Source: Liolophura sinensis (lineage: Eukaryota > Mollusca > Polyplacophora > Chitonida > Chitonidae). From it: a stretch of 64,000 nt of DNA. The stretch covers positions 27,946,402 through 28,010,401 of the forward strand of contig NC_088301.1 of assembly GCF_032854445.1 (NCBI RefSeq), in the 5' to 3' direction. The notes under the pieces are model-generated. The model was not told the DNA's origin. It ran no database searches and saw only the letters and a list, made by a program, of their open reading frames with translations. This document shows, one piece after another, positions 12,356 through 23,700 of this stretch. How positions within the stretch are numbered: the stretch's first letter is position 1; the number at the start of each line of letters is the position of its first letter. The position numbers were made by a program, and so were the translations under genes.

Positions 12356-12402
12356 AAATGAGTGAGTGAGCACTTGGGGTTTAATGTCGTTCTTAACAAT
12401 TC
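12356..12402 (-). mobile_element. 3' fragment of the (cact)n-tailed repeat family
   Basis: gagtgagtgagcacttgggg followed by tttaatgtcgtt is the reverse complement of the family end that appears in plus orientation near 33225-33272 (gacattaaacc...cactcactcac). Confidence 0.6.
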
Positions 12403-12879
12403 CTAAAAATGAAGGGATGGAATTTTTCCTGATAATGACACTTGAGCAATGCCTTTATTTCTGTTTACTTCATATACATGTAGTTGATGTGTGATGGAGT
12501 TGCATTTGCATTCATGTCAAAAGTACATATTTAATAATAAACAAACCACAAGCGGCTAAGAAATCAGCTGGAAACTTTTACTATTGGATCAGGTGTGTTT
12601 TAGCATTGCCCAGCATATCAGTACCATCAGTAGATTTCTTGGGGAAGTTACAAGTGGAATGGTCCTGCAGTTGCTTCCATCATGTTTCGGGGGCAATTTA
12701 ACAATAAAACAAACCATGGCATCTGTGGCTGGATCATATGAGGCAGCAAATCCTGTTGGTTTACATTTGGTCTTCTCACTACCAGACTTAAATGAACATT
12801 CAGGCACCAGGCTCACGAAGCAATCTTAGACTTAAGTCAAAATTTCAGTCATTAAACTTGGTATGTGCCTATCTGTTAT

Positions 12880-13035
12880 TCTAGCTGAAATTTGGTTTAC
12901 AATAACTTACCCAGAATTTACGTTCTCAAACAATATTTTGACCTTGTCAGGTAAGGAATAACAATTTTAAAGTGATTTGAAATTTGGACGTATGTCTAAG
13001 ATCACTTTGTGATCCCGTGGCCTGGTTTCTGGGTT
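12880..13035. repeat. Dispersed repeat shared with 23475-23630
   Basis: The two segments share, in order, gaaattt-g-tttacaata, an aatattttg-ccttgt block, an agt-g-ttt-aaattt block and gtgaccccgtggcctg (gtgatcccgtggcctg in this copy). Unknown family. Confidence 0.55.
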
Positions 13036-13316
13036 TTGAGCAAATATTTTGAAACGCTTGAGACATTTCATGGTTTTTACTAACTGTGATGTTCTCTGCT
13101 AATGAAAGAACATATACTAATGATATTGGCAACAGCGCAATCAAAGTGTAGAACTCTTACGTGCATAAAGGGAAGGCAACAAAGAAACCAAGTTAAAAAT
13201 TTAATTTAGTGCTTTGTAATCTGGGTCACTGACATCACTTATGGCCTTGTTATCTGATCTGGATTGACATAATCTTTGGCAACCAACACATGTATAATCA
13301 CTTAAGACACTTTAGA

Positions 13317-13592
13317 GGGGGCCTCCGTGGCTCAGTCGGTTAGCGCACTAGCACAGCGTAATGACCCAGGAGCATCTCACCAATACGGTCGCTGTGAGTT
13401 CAAGTCTTCCTCACGCGACCGTAATGGTGAGATGTCTGGTCACTTACGCTGATGTTGTGCGCTTCCCCGACTGTGCCCGGAGGCCTTCCTCTCAAGGTCT
13501 AGTGATAATGTGTCTGGCTTGCCATCGTATGAGTGAAATATTCTAGAGTACGGCTTAAGACACCAATCAAATAAATAAATAAATAAATAAAA
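13317..13592 (+). mobile_element. tRNA-derived SINE with an inverted copy of its own head
   Basis: The head at 13317-13400 is normal. Bases 13415-13462 are then the reverse complement of 13343-13392 with some mismatches (gcgaccgtaatggtgagatg against catctcaccaatacggtcgc). A diverged core and a tail aagacaccaatcaaataaat follow. The head could therefore form a long hairpin with a loop of about 22 bases. Confidence 0.85.
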
Positions 13593-14561
13593 CACTTTAG
13601 AATTAATCACAAAGTTGACTTACAGAAACATTGAGGAAATATTTAGACTTTAAATTCTTTTAGTGGAAATTAAACATTGCACTTACTATCTCATGCACTA
13701 ACCCTTTGCATTAGATAAATGTTGATACAGTTTTAAGCATAAACCTTGTGTTAAAAATGAAATCCGTTTGGACAATATTATTAACTGACTGTACATAATG
13801 CTCTTTCCTGTTGTAGGTTAAGGATGTCACATTGCTCCACGGCATACAAACATGGTGGAAAATCATGCCCGCTTATATGAATTGTTTACCAGTGACTAGT
13901 TTTAAACCTAGACCTCGAATAAACTTTGGTAATTTTGTTGAAACTAAAAATATGAGATATGATTTGAACTAATTTACATGGGACAGGATACAGAAAGCAG
14001 CAGCTTCCGCCAGTGTTTTCTCTGATCTAGAGCAAGCAAAAGCTCACTTTTTGATTGGCTATGGTATCACAAAAATTGCAGTCCAAATGTACAGTCAATA
14101 TTTCTACAATGGAGAACCTTTGTAGTTCAAGATAATTTGGACTTTCAGCCTGTCTACAGTTTTAGTTTTGCCTTGGGCTCTGTCTTCATTTTGCTGATTC
14201 AGGAAAATGCCTAATGACAAAGTGACAATGTCCAGTAAACGATGAGGAACTGTGTTTTCAGAATACCTTCTTTTTACCTTATTTCTTCTAAAGTTTGGGA
14301 CACCTGGTCTGCTCATTTTAGCCAATATATATGTAATTCTAGCAGGAATATTGAGTTTCGTTTTTCTCACATGGTTAGACCATCTAATGTACAACATACT
14401 CATATCTTTACTTTTTCAAATACCAGTAAGAAATGTAATGTTCTGTTTTCAACACTGCTAATATCTGAATTAGAAGAATTAGGGTAGTCTGTAAAATGCT
14501 AGGTTCCCCAGAAGTTGCAAAATATGTTTATGAAAATGTTTTGTGTCATAATTACATGCAC

Positions 14562-14622
<61 letters not shown>

Positions 14623-15150
14623 TCTAAACTGTCAGCCCTGCCACCGATTTAAGGATAATCACGCCTTACATGTACATAAAACCACAAGACATGTATAAAG
14701 ATGTATTGCTATGACTCATTCTTTATGGCACATGAGCCTTCACTATACTAATGTTTACAATGGTGGAAAACTCACATGATCTTGGCTAAAAAGTTGTAAT
14801 CCCTAAGGTCATCAGGGGTCAGATTATGGCAGCATTCCACACTTTAAAGTGTTATCACCCCTTACATGTGTTCAGGCAGTTTAACATCGCCGATGGCCAT
14901 AGTAACACTACTATGCCTTGTAAGTACTGTATCGTTTACTTCATTAGTGGTTTATTTGTCAAATACCTCATAGATTTCATGTTTACGGGACGCCTGTTGG
15001 GTGTCCATAAGTCAGTTGTGTGGTTGGATTTACTTCCTGGCTTGGAAAGGTCATCCATTTTTTATGTTGTATCGTGGCTGGTTATCATGTGACATACTCA
15101 AAGCTAGGAAATTTGAAGGTTTAAGGAGAAAACATCGAGACCTTGAGCTG
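13593..15150. other. Non-coding stretch with a TA microsatellite
   Basis: No gene recognised. The 99-codon minus-strand ORF at 14104-14403 has no recognisable domain. A (ta)n run lies at 14571-14620. Confidence 0.5.
14571..14620. repeat. (TA)25 microsatellite
   Basis: Perfect alternating TA for 50 bases, with an imperfect catatataca lead-in from 14561. Confidence 0.97.
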
Positions 15151-15640
15151 GTCATATCGTCAAGCTTGGAGGTATGAAGCTAGTACAGTCGTTCGTCAGT
15201 ATCCTTCACGTCCCTGGGGCCAGAGTGCCGTTACAGGGATTTAGAGGGATTTTTACACCCGTCAGTAAATACATGTACTGGGGAACCCTTGCCTACACAA
15301 TGCCTTCACAGAGAAGTGCCATAATTCGCCGCAGCGCCTGTTCACGTTTGCTGTGGATACACAGTGCTTGACACGTAACGCTTTGGCGTACAGAACCGAA
15401 TCGCAGACAAAGCACTGGGATCTTGCAATCAGTCAGCGGTTCTGTGAGTTTGGAGAGGAGAGTTTCTGCGGGAGATAAGAGTTGGTACGACTGGCATGGT
15501 GGACGAGCGGAGGAAATCAGGACTGTCGTGTTGCTGTGGGAGAGCAGTCAAATTGCATTAGGGTGTGAGGTACAACTAACTACATCTGGAACAAACTCAG
15601 AGGCATGTGGCGGGGCAGAAACACTGCGTAACATTTAGAA
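15150..15640 (+). promoter_or_regulatory. GC-richer segment, alternative CYRI promoter or first exon
   Basis: This segment has visibly higher GC and CpG content than its flanks (for example gccgcagcgcctgttcacg near 15330 and cgactggcatggtggacgag near 15488). It lies 2 kb upstream of the first coding exon of CYRI. A weak donor, gtgag/gtacaa, lies near 15570. No TATA box or transcript evidence supports it; it is listed as the alternative to the 5.1-kb candidate. Confidence 0.2.
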
Positions 15641-17606
15641 TAGGGGAATAAATATTAAATTAAAGCATTTACGAGAGCTTAGAGTAGGGACTCTTTTTCA
15701 GGGTTTATTCGCGGAAATGGTTCGTGTATATTATGAATAAACCGCTCTTATTTGCTCTTCATACATCTTTATTGGATTACAGTTGGTCACTTCAGTGTTC
15801 TCCTCCAACCCCGCTGACCACACCAGGTGAAGATGAATTAAGATTCCATGGGGGCTAGGCCAGTGCCTAGTGTGACCAGTTTGCCGAGATGGTAACCCTG
15901 GTTCCACTTACAAGTTACCAGACATTCAGGCATACTACAGCTTCCTGTTTCAATTGCTACCCAATGACTTGTCGTGTTATATTTCCGTGTTAAACTCTTG
16001 AAAGTTGAAGTGCAGATAGAAAATCTTTGTCCTAAGGATACAATCTGTTGAAAGTTTTACTCTGACGAAGTTTAGGGATTCAGCATGAATATACATTGTG
16101 TGCGTTCAGTTTTAGATCACACTATGTACTTCACAAAGAAGAATGATAAGAGCAGGACTTTGAACTCTAGTTTTGTAGATACAGTATCTGCCATTCCACT
16201 TGAATATTCTGTAGATAAAGGAAGATTTAATATAGAGAAGACTGGGTCTAGTATAATTCAGTTTTTGATGTGTTCATTATTATCCTGTGAACGAAATGCT
16301 TGTAACATGTACATGTATATAAATGTGGACAATTAAGAACAGTGTAACTGATATTCTATACTGTAATGCCAGTGAATACCTTTGGGGTTTGGTTACAGGA
16401 TATAAAATAATGATGATAAAGTTACATGAATAAAATGGACCTTGGGTGATTTGATCTCTGATGTGGTTATGTAGACCTTGCTGTGATAGTATCATCCGGT
16501 CACAGCATCATTTAAATGTACATATAGCTTGTGAATGACCTGGAAGTAAATGTGAACCATTTTATTAACATACTCGTGGTTGTACTTTATTGTACAGCAA
16601 TGGAGTTTGTATTCTTAGATGATCTGTGAACGGAAAGGCCATTAATATGTTACAGAATTTGTTCAGATGAATATTTTGGGAGGGAAACTACTTATTTCAA
16701 CGTTTAATGAAACGAAATGGAATGTTCTCATATGTTCTCATATGTTCTCATAGTGTTGACAAAGTTGAAAGGTATATGTATTACAAAATGAACTGTTGCA
16801 TGTTTTCCAAACCATTGTAATTCTCTACTTTCAAATGCTTTTGTCAGTCTAGCAAGGATTGTGTATTTATTTATTTATTTTGTGGGGGACGATAATTGTG
16901 ATAAAACTGCCCACTGCAGTACATTCTAACAGTGTCACAGATTGTAATATTCGTATACCTTCACAGAGGCTTAGTTTGAACTTAGTTCTAACTTCTGTTT
17001 TACATGTATTTCTTCACTTAACTTCACTTTTAAGACCTCTAAAAATCCAAGTAGGCTTTACTAAGTAAACCACTAATAACTATGCATAAACATACTTTCA
17101 TTTATTTTTTTAGATTTTTGTGAAAAGAGTTAAAGGCACTGAAACATTTTAATTCTAAGGTGGGCTTTATGGACCATAGTATCAGAGTTTAGGAACTCTG
17201 ACGTCACATGCAGTTTATCCAACTCTAATCACGACACTGAATGTCGGAATAACCATTTTAACCTATGAGTAAAAGCTTATACTGAAATAACGTTCCCAAA
17301 AATTTCTTCCCTCTGGGGATCTATATCTGGGGGGGAAAAAGGTGTTTTGACATCAGAGTTCCTAGATTCCTTGAATAGATGGTGGACTTACCTGTACTTA
17401 AATTCTAACTGTTAACTGCAGACAGAGTGCTTAGTTTAAGGCCAATGTTATGATTCATGTACTTAATTGTATGCCGTGCTTATGGTAATGTTATGGCAAA
17501 GCTTGTGACAGGGGACTGGTAAACAAACAAACAAAGACATGCCAACACAATACCTATCGGATTCAGTGGTCAAGTTTACTGACAGATTGAAATCATATCT
17601 TTGCAG

Positions 17607-17643
17607 GAGAGGATTTCAGCACCCTGAACAGACTGGCAGTGGG
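17607..17643 (+). other. CYRIB: CYRI 5' UTR segment at the start of the first coding exon
   Basis: An acceptor, catatctttgcag, ends at 17606, and 37 bases later comes the ATG of MGNLLKVL. This implies at least one non-coding exon further upstream. A second AG at 17618-17619 (atttcag) is a possible alternative acceptor. Confidence 0.6.
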
Positions 17644-17719
17644 ATGGGGAACCTACTCAAGGTGTTGACCAAAGATGATTCCCCTAACAAAAATGTGGAT
17701 ATATTTGTAGATTTTGAAA
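17644..17719 (+). CDS. CYRIB: CYRI coding exon 1 (residues 1-25)
   Basis: Encodes [12 protein letters not shown]... and ends FVDFE plus one base before gtaagt (phase 1). Gly2 in MGNLL is the position myristoylated in vertebrate CYRI proteins. The start is chosen because the family begins MGNLLKVL; the upstream open codons in the same frame are intron and UTR. Confidence 0.93.
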
Positions 17720-20700
17720 GTAAGTACAATATATATATGATTGTTAGTAGCTTTTTGTCAAGACTTCTCAGAATATTCATGCATTGGGCATTGGAACTTG
17801 TATATGGATGATACACTGTTGTTGTTGTACAAGTCACACGGCCCACTCTGGCTCAGAGCCATTTAATTACACTCTTAAAGATACATGAAACTCTCTGATT
17901 TAATTTCTTAGCATGCATTTTAAGATGTGTAATAATATATAACAGTATAAAAAAAATTTTATCCCTCGTTTGTGGCTGGTGGGGAGGGTGGTAAAAATGG
18001 CTTCAAAGTACAGTTTTATTTGAAGGCCCCAGTGGTCAGTTCGGAAATTAAGTACCTTGCAGTGGTGACGTCTGCGATGATCAATGTCAAAAAGAACTCC
18101 ATGGCGGAACAGACCAAATGAGGCGGGGTAACAGACCGAATAGGGGAGGGGTGGGGCGCGGGGGCACTAAGCTGATCCTGGGACCCCATGTAGTGTCTGA
18201 GTGTTAGTTTGCCTACACTGTATATACATGTATATAGGGCTAGCAGCCAGCAGACATCAAATCAGATGCAGTGTATACAAGTTTTCACAACATGGAAGAC
18301 ATATCATTCTGTGTACAATGGTATCAGTTTAAACCAAAAATCTACAGCCATTTAATGGGGGTTTTAATGGATGCAGTGACAACTCACACCAATCCGATCC
18401 GCTCATTTGGGAAAAAAGTTGGATCGCTTCATTTTCCTGGTTCATTCCTGTGGAAATGTCACATCACGTGGAAATCTTAAGAAGCTGAAGGCTAAAACCG
18501 TCCCACTCTCTTTGGAACAGCTAAATTGATGCAAGAAGCTGCGTCTGAGTGTAGGGAAGTATCTTTGAACGAAATGCGTTGTTTGCTTGAAGAAAATCTG
18601 ATCGAAAAAAGAAGAAAATAAATGGTATCGACTGAGCACTGTCACTTGTGACATGGATTCTAACTACACAGAAGCAAATATACTGCTTTATCAATTCAAA
18701 CTCATGATGGATGAGGTTGAAATTCCGATGTATGACACTGGCATCTCTGGACAGACTTGAAATTCTGAGATTTCAAACGTTAGATTTGATCTTGGTCAAG
18801 GCATTTTCAATTGCACTGGCAATACGGACTGGTAAGCTATAGCATACACTGTACTTTTCATGTGTATATCTTAAAATGTTTTACTTTGTTTATTTGCTAT
18901 TCTTTCCCCCTGTCAGCTTCACAATAAATATCCTTCTATCCCCCGATGTTTTCTAAATTCATTCCTGTACACGAAAACAACTGTATGATACATGCATACA
19001 CTGTATCCCAATATAATTGTGTACAGTATAAATATGGACGTCAGCGTTGGTGTACAGAGATTTGCTTTCTATCAGTTTTAAGCTCTGTTAAATGTGAGGT
19101 TTTAATCGGCGGCGGCTTCATAGTAACCAAATCTTTCAAGTCCAGCTGGCTGTGTTCCTCTTGTAACTTTGAGGTGAAAAATGGCGAGAGCAGATGTTGC
19201 TACCTTTTTGCAGGTACAAAATCCCTCCATCGTCTTCTGTAAATCCACGTCTGCCAAATTGTGTGGAAACTTGAAAAAAAAACTAACTCCAAGTTTCTTC
19301 GACAACCTGTTTTTACAACCGTATGCGGAACAGCAAACCATTTCGTCCAAAAATTGCGATATGCTTGTTTGTCTCTTGTGTGGCTTTTTAACCCTGGAAC
19401 TAAATGGTCAAGCTCTGACAGCTCATAATGATTGGACTGTGTGAGATACTTTGGTGGAGACTACCAAGTGAAGGCGAAAAAATACATAAAACCAACTCTA
19501 GACATTTTAAGTGCTATTTTACTCTGATTAATGTGTTTTTTCATAATAATCTTTTAAACTCAATTTAACAATATATACAGTGGTAGCTAATTATAGGAAA
19601 GTGATAGATCGGGACATTAATTCTTTAAATTGGCTAGGGCTTGTCACTATAGCGACCATGGCTCCATGGGCTCGGGCGCTTGGAGTGTACACCGTACACA
19701 GAGCAAGATTAACAATGACAGAATTTAAAAAAAAATCCGACCATTGACAGAAAAAATGTATAATATAGATTTAGAAACACAATCTTTGTTTTAGAGTTCC
19801 TTTCCATGTATCTGTTAAACCTGAATTTTCTTTTATAGTGTGCCTACAAGTATATATATGTATACTATCAATCTGATAATTTTAGTGTTTTTTAGTGTTG
19901 ATCAGCCTATCCTCATTGCCAGTGAGATAGCTCCTCACAATCACCTTAGACTCTTCAAGTCAACATGACTGTTCTCTGGGTATGAAAATTTTATAGATGG
20001 GTGACCACAGACAGTGTGTTTCGTTTGGCATATAACAATATTTGTTGTTTGTCTGATGACATGGGAAGGGAAATGAATGTATAATAATATCAATATATTT
20101 CAAGGGCATTATACTGGTTTTTTTAACAAAGAATGACAATGCAGTATGACATGTACGTGTTGCCAATCGGATCTGAGGTCTATAATAGATCAATGAAAAA
20201 GTACCTACAGGTACAAAAACCTTCTGATTGCATCATTTAACTCTATCGAGAACTAGTGAACTGCAGATTTTCATGCGGCTATTCTGCCAAGCATGCATAT
20301 TTAGTAGAGCCATTTTATATGTATCTACTTGGATCAGAGGTTTTACCTGGGTGGTGGGCTGTCATTCATACAGCATATGCACATAGCACTATGGTAACTT
20401 AAGCATGTGTTACGTTAGAAACTGGAGTGCCTCCTATAGATAATCAGGCCATGATTTCTGAAGTACACTAGCATTCTTCCGGAGCCCCTTATAAAATGGA
20501 GTATGACGTTTGATAGAAGGAAGGAAAGAAAGGTTTTATCGGTATATAGGTACAGTGTTGGTTCACAGTGCTTTACATGGAGAGATATGCTGATAAATGA
20601 ATATTAATATGGTATTTTAGCATGCAAGTTTGCCTCTCTTTGAAATAAGAGTTCTGGCTGTCAGTTAATGTCTGTAAAATTTTGAACATACTGTATATCA

Positions 20701-23700
20701 CGTAAATTTTAGCTAAAAATTTCTGGCCGTAAAGTTAAGCTCATTTGATTTGCTGGAGGAGTTGACAGGGGAGAGCGATCAGCCCCCAGCTGTGCAGCAA
20801 TCCTCGGTGACAGTCTGGCTGCTGGTCGTCCCCACATGGGGTAAGCTCCCCAGGCATGGACTGAAAGAAGCCCACTACCCCTATTTCCAGGACCAGTAAA
20901 ACTTCCGAAGAAGTCGGGGTTGATATATTCCAGTATTTCAATATTCATACCAGCATATATCTCAAGTTATGGACATTTATTCCTTGTTTCACTGAGCGTG
21001 TGTATACAGTATATATGTTATGCTGAGTTAATCATACCCGACTGTGTATGTTAACTCAGACTAAGACATTAAGACAGCACAGCCACTGTAGTTCTAAACT
21101 CAAGGGTGCCAAGCAGCCACTCTTTGTAGTTATGTAATGCTCAATATTTATTTATTTATTTATTTGATTGGTGTTGTACGCCGTACTCAAGAATGTTTCA
21201 CTTATACGACGGCGGCCAGCATTATGGTGGGAGGAAACTGGACAGAGCCCCGGGAAAACCCACGACCATCAGCAGGTTGCTGGCAGACCTTCCCACATAC
21301 GGCCGGAGATAATCCTCAATAACAGAGTGGTGTGATGATGGGTGATCTTTAGCAGGATATTGGGATTAAGACAGAGGTGGGATTAAACGCTCATCTTTAA
21401 TCCTTTAATCTCTGTACGAGTAGTTCTGACATATGCATTCACTTCTGAAAAACACTCTTTATACGAGAACCCGTTACTCTTTTCTGCAGAAAATGGTTAT
21501 AAGATGCATTCAGAACAAGTTTCTAAACTGATCATTGAAGTAACAATGCTTGTCTGTTTCTAAAGTATTAATAGTTGAATATTAATTTTGTGATTTTTTT
21601 TTTTTTTAAATGTTGTTGTCGGTTGAAACAAACATTTTTTAGCACGAGCCTCCACTCACCGAAATTTTGGCTCAATATTGCATATTAGTTCAAGTAAGAA
21701 AATTCATTCTGATGGTTTTACTGAAATGGTTTAGTACTCAGGTCAAACTCAAATTCGTAATTAAAAGTCGTAATTGTCACTAGGTACATGTGGGTATGTA
21801 ATATTTTCAACTGCTGTCATCTAGTCTAGATTTGGCAGGATAAGCTGCAGTACCTTGCTCTTCACTTCCGGTGGGCTGGTACGTGGGAAGGTCTTCCAGC
21901 AACCTGCGAACAGTCATGGGTTTCCCCCTGGCTCTGCCTGGTTTCCTGCCACCATAATGCTGGCCGCCATTGTATAAGTGAAATATTCTTGAGTACGGCA
22001 TAAAACACCAATAAAATAAATAAATAAATAAATACATGCGGTGCGCTCGCATGACTTTGACATAGATAGCCTTTGGGACCTGACACTATTGGTCATCTTT
22101 TCAATCACAGCCAATGAAAACGTAGGCTTAGATTTTTAGTATGACTGTTGATACCACATATTCAGTTTCAGTAGTGAGAGGAAGCTCGGTCGCGTGGTCT
22201 GCTCCTAAGTGATCAGTGGTATGAAAACAAGTTAGTTCCCCTCCTGGCCACATGGGCTTTTATGTTCGTATAGGTCAGGGCAATATGGTAGAGTTATGAC
22301 GTCATGCAGTAAGCTGAGCTCACTTCGGCTCCTTGCGAAAAGATTGCAGAAATATGGTAGTCCATCTAGACCCTCGTTATTCTCAGTGTTCTCAAGGTAG
22401 GGTCCTGGTTCATCGCAAAAAAAAAAACCCTGTGAAATAACATCCCCCCTCAATAGGGGCATAGCCTGACTTGGGGGAGGGCATGACATATGAGATATTA
22501 GCACCCCAGCCCCTTAGATTGCCTGTCAGCACTGTATGGGGGTCAGCTACAGTACTTGACAGTGAGGGTTAAAGATTTCCCGACCTGTCACCCCTTTGTT
22601 TTTATTCATGAATTAAAGTGAATAAAGTATCAAGCGACAGTTGCAACAAACCTTTATAATCCAAAAATTTCCACGTTAAACAGGCTACTTGACGTATTAC
22701 TTCTCAGGTTGACTGGCTAAATTTGCGGATTACACTGGCTGGCTTCAATTAAATGGGCAAATGCTTAGTTGTTCCGGCAACTTGGAGGTTGCCCGATAAT
22801 AACATTATCTGGGGAACAGTGTTGTCCGTTCACAGTCCCGTAAATACTTTTAACAAATCGGTATACAAAGGTATTTCAGCGATATAGGCCTGATTGGTAA
22901 ATATCAGTCTTCAAGCTCTCATAAATAGGCAGTGGAGTTTCCGAATCTAGATGTACCATATGTTCTAACCTCGCTCTCGCATCGTTGTGACAGCTGATTG
23001 TCATGCCCTGAGCTGAGAGTCGAGTCATGTGCGCGTAAATGTCTACAGGTAACTGGCAGCTTACTAATTTCAGCACTGACCAGCTAGATGCATGCATTAT
23101 CATTGACCCGCCCGTTGAAATAGTCACAATTGTGAAATCTCCAGCTGAATTTAGACTAGCAGACGGAGGTCCATTAAATTACATACAGCCACGTGCCCAG
23201 TGAAATGCATGTAAAGCAGTTTTTATGAGACTGCTTTTGACTTTGCTTCTAAACCATTTCAGTAATGCTACTAAACCATTTCGGTAATGCTACTAAATCA
23301 TTTCACTAAAGCAATGTAGGCGTATATTTCAGTGGTTTATACAACACGCGTAAACCATTTACAGTGAATCGAAGTAAAAGCAATTGCCAAAACATCAGGT
23401 GGTCGGGTCTCTGCTGTGATTGACAGGTTTCCTAAACTATGTTGAAAGACTATACTATAGAGCTGTGCCAAAGGTTTTTTGCCGAAATTTGTTTTACAAT
23501 AGTTTGGCCAGACTTTACATTGTCAAGCAATATTTTGGCCTTGTTACATCAAAAGTAACATTTTTGAAGTGGTTTTAAATTTTAACTTAAATCTAATATT
23601 GTTTCGTGACCCCGTGGCCTGCTTTACAAGCGTGGCGAGCTCCACCAAGACAATGCGTAGTTTTCTCACCGGAGTCAAAATCCAGACTACATGTAGTTGC

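Noticed and set aside
22876-23127. 83-codon minus-strand ORF in a GC-richer patch of CYRI intron 1
   Set aside because: Starts at a non-ATG codon, shows no domain and has no exon-like borders.
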